Both the position numbers and the translations under genes were made by a program. A DNA stretch of 64,000 bases from CAYXWH01 sp964468755 (lineage in GTDB: Bacteria; Chloroflexota; Dehalococcoidia; Dehalococcoidales; RBG-16-60-22), in assembly GCA_964468755.1 (NCBI GenBank), contig CAYXWH010000002.1, positions 1-64,000 on the forward strand, written 5' to 3'. Numbering within the stretch: position 1 is the stretch's first letter; every line of letters begins with the position of its first letter. The notes under the pieces are model-generated. The model searched no databases. It was not told the origin of the DNA and saw only the letters and a list, made by a program, of their open reading frames with translations. Shown here piece by piece: positions 47,887 through 56,080 of this stretch.

Positions 47887-48105
47887 ATGCGTCGTGGGTG
47901 TATATCTCTAGGCGAAGTCCGATGTGATCAGTGCCAGCGGACTATTCCCTATCCGGAACGTTACCTGATCGTTGATGAGAAGGATGGCATTGAAGATGAA
48001 GAGGGAGAGACTCGCCGATACTGTATCGAGTGCAGTCTGAACAAGGGCTATGCTCACTATAAAGTGGAGAAAGGTGAGCAAATACTGACCTTTTTCCCGG
48101 AGTAA
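47887..48105 (+). CDS. Small zinc-ribbon protein
   Basis: A 72-residue protein: RRGCISLGEVRCDQCQRTIPYPERYLIVDEKDGIEDEEGETRRYCIECSLNKGYAHYKVEKGEQILTFFPE. The pairs CDQC (about 14-17) and CIEC (about 46-49) would hold one zinc ion. An acidic loop lies between them. It starts 4 bases after rsmI with GGGGAGG overlapping the end of that gene, so the two are cotranslated. Function unknown; the position between an rRNA methylase and metG suggests a translation-linked role (inference). Confidence 0.75.
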   Translation: MRRGCISLGEVRCDQCQRTIPYPERYLIVDEKDGIEDEEGETRRYCIECSLNKGYAHYKVEKGEQILTFFPE

Positions 48106-48138
48106 TCTTTGATTTTCATCCCGGTTTAGGAAACATTC

Positions 48139-49821
48139 ATGAGAGAAAAAATTTTTATCGGCGTTGCCTGGCCTTATGCCAATGGCTCGCTGCATCTGGG
48201 ACAGATTGCCGGCGCGTACCTGCCCGCCGACATCTTTGCCCGCTACCACCGCATCAAAGGGAACGAGGTGCTCATGGTATCCGGCGCCGACCAGCACGGC
48301 ACGCCGATAACCATCAAGGCAGAACAGGAAGGGAGAACGCCCGCCGAAATCGCCGCCTACTATCAGGACGAATTCCTCGATTCCTGGCAAAAACTCGGTA
48401 TATCCTTTGATTTATTTACCACCACCGGCACCGCCAATCATGCCGAGGTAACCCAGGATATTTTCCTTACCCTGCTCAACAACGGTTACATTTTCCGCGA
48501 CACGGTGTCACAGGCATTCTGTCCTCACTGCCAGCGTTTCCTGCCTGACCGTTATATCAACGGGACCTGCCCTTATTGTCAATCAACCCGGGCTCGAGGC
48601 GACCAGTGTGACGACTGTGGTAAACCGTTGAATCCGGGGGAACTGATTGAGGCGAGATGCTGCATCTGCGACTCGGCTCCCGAATTTCGTGACACCGAGC
48701 ACTTCTTCCTTAAACTCAGCGCATTCCAGGACAGGCTTTCCCAATGGGTAAGCCAGCAGGAACTATGGCGCCCGAACGTCTACAGTCTCTCCCGGCGCTA
48801 TCTCAACGAGGGAATGAAAGACCGGGCAATTACCCGCGATATCGACTGGGGAATTCCGGTGCCGGTCGCCGGCTTCGAACATAAGCGTATCTATGTATGG
48901 TTTGAAGCCGTAATCGGATACTTTTCGGCCAGCAAGGAATGGGCCCGGCAAAACCGGAACGACGAGAAGTGGCGCCCCTTCTGGGAAAAAGACAGTCAGG
49001 CCAGGAGCTACTATTTCATCGGCAAGGACAATATTCCCTTCCATACCCTCATCTGGCCGGCGATGCTTATGGGCTATAATGATACCCTCAATCTCCCTTA
49101 TGACGTGCCGGCGAACGAATTTTTAACCATCGAGGGAAGAAAACTGTCCACCAGCCAGAACTGGGCAGTCTGGCTACCGGACTACCTCTCGCGCTATGAC
49201 CCTGACCCGCTGCGTTATATCCTCTCCATCAATATGCCGGAGACCGGCGATACCGATTTTTCCTGGCGCGAGTTTGTCCGCCGCAACAATGACGAGCTGG
49301 TGGCTACCTATGGTAACCTGGTCAACAGGGTACTCACCTTCGTCTATAAGAATTTTAACGGGCAATTGCCCACGCATGAAGAGATGGGAACCAGCGGGAA
49401 CAGTGAAAAAACACCATTGGAAGTAGATGCCGGTACCGCTTTCAAATCCGTAGCGACAGAGCTTGACCAGTGCCATTTCAAGTCGGCTCTCAATCAAACA
49501 ATGAGTATCGCCCACCAGGCTAACCGATTCCTTGAGCAGACATCACCCTGGAAAACAATTAAAGAAGACCGCCAGGCGGCTGCCCGGGCTCTATATAGCA
49601 CCATTACCGTTATCTCTCAATTAAAAACCATGCTTTACCCCTTCCTTCCCTTTAGCTCGCAGAAGGTGCATGAGTACCTTGGTTTTGAAGGCAAAGTAGA
49701 GGACTACGGCTGGCAGCTACAGACACCGGTGCCCGGACAAAAGCTGCTCAAACCTCAACCGCTGTTCACCAAACTGGATGAAAGCGTGGTAGACGAGGAG
49801 GCCAGACGTATTGGAACTTAA
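48139..49821 (+). CDS. metG: Methionyl-tRNA synthetase
   Basis: Class I enzyme charging tRNA-Met. The 560-residue product has the HIGH-type motif ANGSLHLGQIAG near residues 14-25. Four zinc knuckle pairs (CPHC, CPYC, CDDC, CCIC) lie near 130-180. The KMSKS-type loop GRKLSTSQNWAVW near 333 and an anticodon-binding helical domain to the end complete it. The four-Cys-pair insertion matches the E. coli/archaeal MetG type. There is no C-terminal EMAP/Arc1-like tRNA-binding extension. It overlaps the next gene by 11 bases. Confidence 0.95.
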   Translation: MREKIFIGVAWPYANGSLHLGQIAGAYLPADIFARYHRIKGNEVLMVSGADQHGTPITIKAEQEGRTPAEIAAYYQDEFLDSWQKLGISFDLFTTTGTANHAEVTQDIFLTLLNNGYIFRDTVSQAFCPHCQRFLPDRYINGTCPYCQSTRARGDQCDDCGKPLNPGELIEARCCICDSAPEFRDTEHFFLKLSAFQDRLSQWVSQQELWRPNVYSLSRRYLNEGMKDRAITRDIDWGIPVPVAGFEHKRIYVWFEAVIGYFSASKEWARQNRNDEKWRPFWEKDSQARSYYFIGKDNIPFHTLIWPAMLMGYNDTLNLPYDVPANEFLTIEGRKLSTSQNWAVWLPDYLSRYDPDPLRYILSINMPETGDTDFSWREFVRRNNDELVATYGNLVNRVLTFVYKNFNGQLPTHEEMGTSGNSEKTPLEVDAGTAFKSVATELDQCHFKSALNQTMSIAHQANRFLEQTSPWKTIKEDRQAAARALYSTITVISQLKTMLYPFLPFSSQKVHEYLGFEGKVEDYGWQLQTPVPGQKLLKPQPLFTKLDESVVDEEARRIGT

Positions 49822-50782
49822 CCAGATTTATCAGTCCATACAGGACGACCTGAATAAGGTCAAGGACGGGATCATTTCCATCAGTGAGATTGATTTCTCA
49901 TGGCTCTCCGAGCAGCTGCACTATGTGGTGAGGAATAGCGGCAAGGGGGTACGGCCGGCGCTTACTCTCCTTACCGGCAAGTTTTACCAGTATGACCTTA
50001 CCTATCTGCTCCCCATGTCAGTTTCGGTTGAGCTGATGCACACGGCAACCCTGATTCACGATGATGCTATCGATAATGCCGTAGTCCGCCGTAATCAGCC
50101 CACTATCAATACCCTGTGGGGTAAGGATGTCGCCATACTGATGGGCGACTACCTGTTCGCCAAAGCTGGCGAGTTTGTTGCCGATACCCGGACACCCCGG
50201 GTAATCAAGCTCTTCTCACAAACGCTGGCAATTATTTCCAGCGGAGAAATAAGCCAGTTCCGCGGAGCTTATAATCTGGAGATGTCCCGGGAAAACTATT
50301 TCCCGAGGATAGCCAGCAAGACAGCTTCACTGTTTGCCCTGGCTACGGAATCCGGCGCCATTCTGAGCCAGGCACCGGAACAAGCGGTTGCCGTGCTACG
50401 TGATTACGGCCATAATCTCGGTATCGCTTTTCAAATTGTCGACGATATCCTGGACTTTATCAGCGACGAAAAAACACTGGGTAAACCGGTGGGCTCAGAC
50501 CTCACCCAGGGCACCCTCACCTTGCCCGCCATGCTCCTTCTGGAACGGTATCCTGACAATAACCCGGTCAGTAGTATTTTTAAGAACAGAGATGACACGG
50601 ACAGGAAAAGCATGGAAACTGCGATTGAAATGGTGCGAAATTCAACAATCGTCGATGATTGCTATCAGGTAGCCTCAGAGTACCGGGCAAAGGCATGCCA
50701 GAAACTTCACACTCTACCGGATAATCCGGTGCGGCAGACGCTGGTTGACCTTGCCGATTACGTTATCAAGCGCAAGGACTAG
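49811..50782 (+). CDS. Long-chain polyprenyl diphosphate synthase
   Basis: Adds isopentenyl units to an allylic primer. The 323-residue product has the first Asp-rich motif in LIHDDAIDNAVVRR (near 80-93), GKGVRPALTLL near 43-53 and the second motif in FQIVDDILDFISDEKTLGKPVGSDLTQGTLTLPAMLL near 205-240. Small residues a few positions before the first motif (MHTATLIHDD) favour a long product, such as a quinone side chain or undecaprenyl-type chain. Chain length cannot be fixed by eye. TTG start inside the end of metG. Uses precursors made through dxr and ispG. Confidence 0.9.
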   Translation: MELNQIYQSIQDDLNKVKDGIISISEIDFSWLSEQLHYVVRNSGKGVRPALTLLTGKFYQYDLTYLLPMSVSVELMHTATLIHDDAIDNAVVRRNQPTINTLWGKDVAILMGDYLFAKAGEFVADTRTPRVIKLFSQTLAIISSGEISQFRGAYNLEMSRENYFPRIASKTASLFALATESGAILSQAPEQAVAVLRDYGHNLGIAFQIVDDILDFISDEKTLGKPVGSDLTQGTLTLPAMLLLERYPDNNPVSSIFKNRDDTDRKSMETAIEMVRNSTIVDDCYQVASEYRAKACQKLHTLPDNPVRQTLVDLADYVIKRKD

Positions 50783-50790
50783 CCCGGCCA

Positions 50791-51201
50791 TTAACTCTTA
50801 TCATCGACCCGAACACTGCCATCCTGATAGGTTTCCGTTTTGCGGGTCGGCAATTTCTCTTTAAACTGGTTAATCGCATACTGGCAGGCGGCGAAGCCTT
50901 CTTCGCGGTGTGCCGCCGCTATCGCGACCACCAGGTTAACCTCGCCTACATTCAACAAACCGATACGATGATAAATAGCCACCCCGTTCAATGGCCATTT
51001 CTGTTCCATTGCCTCAGCTATCTCTCTCAGCTTGTCAACCGCCCTGCCGTCAGCGTCTTCATATTCCACAGAACGCACTGGCTTGTTGCGGGAATAATCA
51101 CGAATTACGCCCACATAGCTGACCACACAGCCACTACTCCCGGTTTTCACTTCGTTGATTACCTGTTCCGCGGAAATCGGCGCGGTCACAATCTTTATCA
51201 T
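50791..51201 (-). CDS. moaE: Molybdopterin synthase catalytic subunit MoaE
   Basis: With MoaD, converts precursor Z to molybdopterin. The 136-residue product has GCVVSYVGVIRDYSRNKPVRSVEYEDADGRAVDKLREIAEAM near residues 23-66. GVAIYHRIGLLNVGEVNLVVAIAAAHREEGFAACQYAINQFKEKLPTRKTETY follows. It includes the family AHRxxAF/A segment and the active-site Lys in KEKLPTRKTE. Together with mogA at 5.4 kb it supports molybdenum cofactor synthesis. Convergent with the prenyl synthase gene; no moaD is adjacent. Confidence 0.93.
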   Translation of the reverse strand: MIKIVTAPISAEQVINEVKTGSSGCVVSYVGVIRDYSRNKPVRSVEYEDADGRAVDKLREIAEAMEQKWPLNGVAIYHRIGLLNVGEVNLVVAIAAAHREEGFAACQYAINQFKEKLPTRKTETYQDGSVRVDDKS

Positions 51202-51278
51202 AATCGTCCCATACTTTCATACGGAGAGAAAGTTGGCATGGGGAATTACCCTACCTCAGGTTGGCTAATGAGCTGCGT

Positions 51279-53219
51279 TTAATCAGACGGGGCCGGATTC
51301 TGTTCGGGAACAAGGTGTGGCACTGGCGGTACTGTCTTTGGCTTTGAGTCACGCTCTAGCTCAGCCAGGGGCTCTACCGGTACCGGTTTGGGCTCTTTTT
51401 TAGTCTTTCGAGCCCGCTTTTGGGGAGCAGATTCCTCAAATACTTTCTCCAGTTCCTCACCTTCCAGCGTCTCCCGGGCAATAAGTGTCTTGGCAAGCAA
51501 CTCCAGCTTTGGCTGGTTATCAGTCAAAATATTCCGGGCAGTTTCCTTGGCTCGCTCGATGATACCATGGACTTCCTCATCAATGGCATCAGCTATCTTA
51601 TCCCCGTAGTCCTTCTGCTCGGAGATTTCCCGACCCAGAAACACCAGTTCCTGCCGGTCACCAAAAGTCCGCGGCCCCAGTTTATCACTCATCCCGAAGT
51701 CAGTTACCATGCGACGGGCAAGAGACGTCGCCCGCTTGATGTCATCCGAAGCACCGGTCGTTATTTCGTCAAATATGAGCTCCTCGGCGGTATGACCGCC
51801 CAGCAGCGTAGCAATCATATCCTTGATTTGAGAGCTTGATGTCAGGTAGCGGTCTTCAATGGGAAGCTGTTTGGTATGTCCCAGCGACATGCCCCGGGCT
51901 ACAATCGAAATCTTGTGAACGGGATCGGCATTGGGCAGCATCCGGGCAACGAGGGCATGCCCGGCTTCATGGTAGGCAATGACCTCCTTCTCCTTGAGGC
52001 TGATCTTGCGGCTTCTCCGCTCCGGCCCGGCAATTACCCGGTCTATGGACTCCTCAAATTCCTCCATCCCGATGGATTTCTTGTTTCGCCTGGCCGACAG
52101 AATAGCCGCCTCATTTACCAGATTGGCAAGGTCAGCACCACTGAAACCAACTGTCCCCTTGGCCAGCAACTCCAATTTTACCGATTTATCCAGCGGCTTC
52201 CCGTTGGCATGCACCTTGAGAATAGCCAGTCGGCCATTAATGTCCGGCCGGTCCAGAATCACCCGCCGGTCAAACCGACCGGGACGGAGCAACGCCGGGT
52301 CCAGTATGTCCGGCCGGTTGGTCGCCGCGACGACAATCACGCTGGTGCTGGTATCAAACCCATCCATCTCAACCAGTATCTGGTTGAGTGTCTGCTCACG
52401 CTCATCATGGCTGCCACCCAGTCCGGCACCGCGCTGCCTGCCTACGGCATCAATCTCATCGATAAAGATAATACACGGAGCATTACGCTTGGCCTGTTCA
52501 AAAAGGTCACGCACCCGGGAAGCACCAACCCCCACGAACATCTCGACAAACTCGCTGCCGCTGATGGAAAAGAACGGTACGTCAGCCTGTCCGGCGACCG
52601 CCCGCGCCAGTAACGTCTTACCCGTACCCGGCGGGCCGATGAGCAAAACCCCCTTGGGGATTCGCGCGCCCAAGGACTGGAATTTCTCCCGTGACTTAAG
52701 GAACTCGACCACTTCATACAGGTCCTGCTTGGCTTCGTCAACCCCGGCAACATCGTCAAAGGTTACCGTGGTGCGGTTTGCCGGGAACAGACGCGCCCGG
52801 CTGCGGCCAAAGCTCATTGCCTGGCTGTTAGCGCCCCGCGCCTGGCGAAAGAGGAAGAACAGCAAGCTACCGAATATCAGTAACGGCAGCAGGTTCAGCA
52901 TCAGGCTGCCCCAGTTTATCCCTGATGCCCCCTTAATATCAACCACCACTCCCTCCAGGTTCAGCCCCTCAACCTCATAGATACTGGCGTTACTCTCTTT
53001 AAACGACTTAAATTCTTCGCCGGCAACGGTGGTTATCGCCAGCACCTCTTCCTCCACCTCAATCTCAGCTATCTCTTTGTTCTGGGACATGGTTATAACC
53101 TGGCTCAAGGGGATTTCCTCAGGTTTATTGGTGGTGGGAATAATATAGGAAAACAGCGCTACCGCCGCCACCAAGATGGCCAGATATATTAAGGCATTTC
53201 TCTTCCAGTTCACTTTCAT
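51279..53219 (-). CDS. ftsH: ATP-dependent zinc metalloprotease FtsH
   Basis: Membrane AAA+ protease that degrades membrane and regulatory proteins. The 646-residue product (start MKVNWKRNALIYLAILVAAVALFSYI) has two N-terminal spans flanking a short extracellular domain. It then has VTFDDVAGVDEAKQDLYEVVEFLK near 160, Walker A GPPGTGKT near 196, Walker B IIFIDEIDAVGRQRGAGLGGSHDEREQTLNQILVEMDGF, and the SRH PALLRPGRFDRRV. The zinc site is HEAGHALVA near 420, with a distal Asp in EELIFDEITTGASDD. A Lys/Pro-rich tail of about 50 residues follows. Start chosen over an upstream GTG for its better ribosome site. Confidence 0.96.
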   Translation of the reverse strand: MKVNWKRNALIYLAILVAAVALFSYIIPTTNKPEEIPLSQVITMSQNKEIAEIEVEEEVLAITTVAGEEFKSFKESNASIYEVEGLNLEGVVVDIKGASGINWGSLMLNLLPLLIFGSLLFFLFRQARGANSQAMSFGRSRARLFPANRTTVTFDDVAGVDEAKQDLYEVVEFLKSREKFQSLGARIPKGVLLIGPPGTGKTLLARAVAGQADVPFFSISGSEFVEMFVGVGASRVRDLFEQAKRNAPCIIFIDEIDAVGRQRGAGLGGSHDEREQTLNQILVEMDGFDTSTSVIVVAATNRPDILDPALLRPGRFDRRVILDRPDINGRLAILKVHANGKPLDKSVKLELLAKGTVGFSGADLANLVNEAAILSARRNKKSIGMEEFEESIDRVIAGPERRSRKISLKEKEVIAYHEAGHALVARMLPNADPVHKISIVARGMSLGHTKQLPIEDRYLTSSSQIKDMIATLLGGHTAEELIFDEITTGASDDIKRATSLARRMVTDFGMSDKLGPRTFGDRQELVFLGREISEQKDYGDKIADAIDEEVHGIIERAKETARNILTDNQPKLELLAKTLIARETLEGEELEKVFEESAPQKRARKTKKEPKPVPVEPLAELERDSKPKTVPPVPHLVPEQNPAPSD

Positions 53220-53262
53220 ATTGCTACTCCCGGTCACCTCCACCACTTTCCATTGTATCTAT

Positions 53263-53271
53263 ATTATACCA
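53263..53271 (-). promoter_or_regulatory. Extended -10 box of ftsH
   Basis: Minus-strand TG-G-TATAAT, with TATAAT at 53263-53268. The -35 region is not convincing. Confidence 0.45.
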
Positions 53272-53335
53272 CACCAGAAAAGAGAAAAAGAAACCTGTCA
53301 AGCTGACCACCCAAACCGGCAAAACCGGTACGCTC

Positions 53336-53387
53336 GAATTTTAGAAAATATTTACATCGGGATGCCCGAAATTTAGATGATATTTAC
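53336..53387. repeat. Imperfect 20-bp direct repeat, likely operator
   Basis: The 20-mers at 53336-53355 and 53368-53387 match at 17 of 20 positions (both end GATATTTAC- or AATATTTAC-like) and are 32 bp apart, about three helix turns. A TCGGG-ATG-CCCGA inverted repeat lies between them. They precede TATACT at 53399-53404 and the response-regulator gene. Confidence 0.5.
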
Positions 53388-53448
53388 TTGGCATGGACTA
53401 TACTCTCAACCTGAGAAGAGTAAATAAACTCAAGGAGAGGAGCGACTG

Positions 53449-54507
53449 GTGCTTGAATCCAAGGGGAACGTACTCATTGTCGACGACGAGGAAATTATAC
53501 GATGGATACTGCACAGGAAGCTGTCCAAGGAAGGCTACACCTGCGACGAGGCCGGCGACGCTGAACAGGCACTGACCAAACTGAAGGTTGACCCCCGCGA
53601 ATTGGTCGTTTTGGACATAAATATGCCCGGTAGAGCCGGCAATGAGCTACTCCCGCAAATACGGACCGCCTTTCCGGAAACAGCCGTTGTCATGGCGAGC
53701 GGAGTTACTGACACCAAGGTCATCGCCCAGTGTATCCGTGATGGCGCTCATGACTATATCTGCAAGCCATTTCGGCTGGAAGAGGTCTTAGTTAGTATTG
53801 GCCGGGCGCTGGAAAAGCGGCGACTGGAACTCCAGATACTGGAATGCCAGAAAAACCTGGGGAACAAGTTCAAGCAACAGGTTACCGAAATACGCAAGCT
53901 CTTCCTCAGTGCCATCGAGACCCTGGTTGCCTCGCTTGAAGCGGCTGACCCATATACGGCGGGGCATTCCAAAGAAGTCACCGCTATCGCTCTGAACATC
54001 GGGCGGCGACTGGAACTTCCGGCAGAACGGTTGGAAGACCTCAACTGGGGAGCCCTGCTCCACGATGTTGGTAAAATTGCCGTCGACCCGCGCATCCTTA
54101 ACAAACCGGATAAACTTAACCCTGAAGAGTACCGGCACATCATGACTCACGCCGTGGTAGGACCCGGTCTGGTACGCCCGCTGGTCAACAGCAGAGTAGT
54201 GGAAATCATCTCCCACCACCATGACCGCTACGATGGCAAAGGGCTTGACCAGATCATCGCTGGTGAGGAAATACCACTGGAAGCGAGAATCGTAACTGTC
54301 GCCGACGCCTTCAATGCCATGATTTCGGACCGGCCCTATCGGGCGGCCATGACTCCTGAAGAAGCCCTTGATGAAGTGAAGAGGAATAGCGGTACTCAAT
54401 TTGACCCGATGATTGCCAGCGTACTGCTCGAGATGGCAACCGAAACCCCGCGCAGGTCAAAACCGGCAAATTCGCCGACACCAATCGGGCACAAACCCGG
54501 TATGTAA
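53449..54507 (+). CDS. Response regulator with HD-GYP-like output domain
   Basis: A 352-residue two-domain protein. Residues about 6-120 are a receiver domain: VLIVDDEE, the phosphoacceptor Asp in VVLDINMPG near 56, and the Lys in YICKPFRLEEV near 105. After a coiled linker an HD-type phosphohydrolase domain covers about 160-330: GHSKEVTAIALNIGRRL, LLHDVGKIAVDPRIL, THAVVGPGL, HHHDRYDGKGLDQIIAGEEIPLEARIVTVADAFNAMISDRPYR. Metal ligands HD, H and HH are kept, but the GYP triad after DGKG is replaced by GLD. Cyclic-di-GMP hydrolysis is thus possible but uncertain. No histidine kinase is adjacent. GTG start with AAGGAGAGGAG upstream. Confidence 0.88.
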   Translation: MLESKGNVLIVDDEEIIRWILHRKLSKEGYTCDEAGDAEQALTKLKVDPRELVVLDINMPGRAGNELLPQIRTAFPETAVVMASGVTDTKVIAQCIRDGAHDYICKPFRLEEVLVSIGRALEKRRLELQILECQKNLGNKFKQQVTEIRKLFLSAIETLVASLEAADPYTAGHSKEVTAIALNIGRRLELPAERLEDLNWGALLHDVGKIAVDPRILNKPDKLNPEEYRHIMTHAVVGPGLVRPLVNSRVVEIISHHHDRYDGKGLDQIIAGEEIPLEARIVTVADAFNAMISDRPYRAAMTPEEALDEVKRNSGTQFDPMIASVLLEMATETPRRSKPANSPTPIGHKPGM

Positions 54508-54582
54508 TCAGAACCGGTGCCGTAGCCCCGCATTTATGTCATTTAAATTATCTTCATATGCCCCAAAAAACAGGCAATACTC

Positions 54583-54611
54583 TTGAAATCTTCAATTTCT
54601 TGTGATATAGT
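54583..54611 (+). promoter_or_regulatory. Promoter of tyrosine leader
   Basis: TTGAAA (54583-54588) and TATAGT (54606-54611) with exactly 17 bases between. The transcript should start near 54618, 24 bases before the leader peptide. Confidence 0.75.
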
Positions 54612-54641
54612 ATGTCGGAATTAGATTTGGGAAATGCGTTT

Positions 54642-54701
54642 ATGCAACTGAACTACTACGCATCATATTACTATTACGCGTATTATTACCATGAGCGCTA
54701 A
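54642..54701 (+). CDS. Tyrosine-rich leader peptide (9 Tyr in 19 residues)
   Basis: The frame ATG to TAA encodes MQLNYYASYYYYAYYYHER, with nine Tyr codons (both TAC and TAT) between codons 5 and 16. Such runs are the mark of attenuator leader peptides, where ribosomes stall when the matching charged tRNA is scarce. A weak GGGA site lies 9 bases upstream and a good promoter before that. The start codon region (54639-54648, TTTATGCAAC) is perfectly complementary to GTTGCATAAA at 54720-54729. The RNA can therefore also fold its own initiation region closed. Downstream sequences form a terminator and a competing structure. Too short and too biased to be an ordinary protein. Confidence 0.8.
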   Translation: MQLNYYASYYYYAYYYHER

Positions 54702-54795
54702 CAGTGCTCTTGGGGGCTGGTTGCATAAAAAAGATAAAGCGCACTAAATAAAAAAGAAAACCAAGCAAAAACCCTCCCAAGAAGGAGGGTTTTTT
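54693..54795 (+). terminator. Attenuator: pause hairpin, antiterminator and terminator
   Basis: Hairpin 1: GAGCGCT (54693-54699) pairs with AGTGCTC (54703-54709). Antiterminator: CTTGGGGG (54709-54716) pairs with CTCCCAAG (54774-54781), 8 pairs with one G-U. Terminator: CCCTCC (54772-54777) pairs with GGAGGG (54784-54789), flanked by A5 and followed by TTTTTT. The last two exclude each other. A ribosome stalled on the Tyr codons would cover the 5' arm of hairpin 1 and leave the antiterminator free. One at the TAA would cover CTTGGGGG and let the terminator form. Confidence 0.75.
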
Positions 54796-54897
54796 AATTA
54801 TAAGGCACCATGGTGAAAATTGTGAGCTGAGGTGGTGATACCATGTAGACAGGCAGAGAACAAAATGGAAAATAACAAAAATTTCTGGAGGTGACAT

Positions 54898-55992
54898 ATG
54901 AAAAAAATAGTACCCCTGTTACTATTGCCGTTGCTACTAGTCCTGCCTCTATTTGGTGCCTGTACCGCTCAAGAACCAGAGGTAATTGAACTATCCTACA
55001 GTAACTTCTTCCCGCCAACCCACTTCCACTCCATACTGGCCGAGCAATGGACAAAAGAGATTGAGAACCGCACCGACGGCCAGGTCAAGTTCACCTACTA
55101 TCCGGGCAGTGCCTTGCTCGCCAAAGACCAGGTGTATGATGGTATCGTTCAGGGTATCGCCGATGTCGGCATGTCCTGCCTTATCTATACCGCCGGCCGT
55201 TTTCCCGCCAGTGAGCTGGTTGACCTCCCCCATGCCTATCCCAACGGATGGGTCGCCACCAAGGTAGCCAATGACTTCTACCAGGAGTTCACGCCCGCCG
55301 AATTCGATGATGCTCACCTGCTTTATTTTCACGCCCACGGTCCGGGGGTAATTTTCACCGCCGAAAAGCCGGTACGTAAAATGGACGACCTCAAGGGACT
55401 GTTAATAAGAGCAACCGGGGCTGGCGTAAGAATAATGGAAGCCCTGGGGGCAACCGGGCATGGCGCCGGTCAGCCGGAGGCTTACGAGTTGCTGTCCAAG
55501 GGCATAGTCGACGGCACCTATACCCCGCGTGAAGTACTCAAAGGCTGGAAGCAAGCCGAGGTAGTCAACTACGTAACCAATTGCTACCAGGTCGGTAATA
55601 CCACTGATATGTACGTGGCTATGAACAAGGACAAGTGGAATGCCCTTCCCGATGATATCAAGAAGGTGTTTACCGAGGTCAGCCAGGAGTGGATAGAGAA
55701 ACACGGTATGGTCTGGGACTACTATGACAAGGTAGCCGTTGAGTACTTCCTCACCTTCGAGGGCAGGGAAGTAATCGAACTGCCGGCCGAGGAAATGGCG
55801 CGCTGGGTAGCCGCCACTGAAGGCGTAATCACCGATTACCTGGATGAGCTTACCGGTAAAGGACTGCCGGCTGCGGATTACCAGGAATACCTGAATGAAC
55901 GCGTAGCCTACTGGTCCCAGCAGTCGCCATCGACCGATCAGAGTGTCAACTGGGTAAAGTCCGAAGTGGAACCGCTGGTACCGGCACAATAA
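54898..55992 (+). CDS. dctP: TRAP transporter solute-binding lipoprotein DctP
   Basis: Extracytoplasmic receptor that hands an organic acid to the DctQM membrane pair. The 364-residue product has a lipoprotein signal ending LFGAC with Cys22, so it is tethered to the membrane. The mature part begins IELSYSNFFPPTHFHSILAEQWTKEIENRTDGQVKFTYYPGSALL, a typical DctP start. The conserved substrate-carboxylate Arg is in DLKGLLIRATGAG near residue 170. The ligand is unknown; the neighbouring CoA ligase suggests a carboxylic acid. Strong GGAGGTGA site. Lies downstream of the tyrosine attenuator, which could control the whole dctPQM operon. Confidence 0.93.
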   Translation: MKKIVPLLLLPLLLVLPLFGACTAQEPEVIELSYSNFFPPTHFHSILAEQWTKEIENRTDGQVKFTYYPGSALLAKDQVYDGIVQGIADVGMSCLIYTAGRFPASELVDLPHAYPNGWVATKVANDFYQEFTPAEFDDAHLLYFHAHGPGVIFTAEKPVRKMDDLKGLLIRATGAGVRIMEALGATGHGAGQPEAYELLSKGIVDGTYTPREVLKGWKQAEVVNYVTNCYQVGNTTDMYVAMNKDKWNALPDDIKKVFTEVSQEWIEKHGMVWDYYDKVAVEYFLTFEGREVIELPAEEMARWVAATEGVITDYLDELTGKGLPAADYQEYLNERVAYWSQQSPSTDQSVNWVKSEVEPLVPAQ

Positions 55993-56023
55993 ACTCTGGT
56001 ACAATAACTATCAGTGGTTTTAT

Positions 56024-56062
56024 GGGGGTGCCTGTTTGGAGCCAGTTCCGACAGGTACCCCC
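56024..56062 (+). other. 12-bp intercistronic hairpin between dctP and dctQ
   Basis: GGGGGTGCCTGT (56024-56035) pairs fully with ACAGGTACCCCC (56051-56062), with one G-U pair and a 15-base loop. No U-run follows. It is likely an mRNA-stabilising or processing element that lets the receptor be made in excess over the membrane subunits. Confidence 0.65.
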
Positions 56063-56080
56063 ACAGTGTGATTGAGTAAC

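Noticed and set aside
51979..52980. 333-codon frame antisense to ftsH
   Set aside because: Ser/Arg-rich shadow of a fully conserved AAA+ domain.
54640..54897. 85-codon minus-strand frame across the attenuator
   Set aside because: It is antisense to the promoter, Tyr leader, terminator and ribosome site, and has no start signals of its own.
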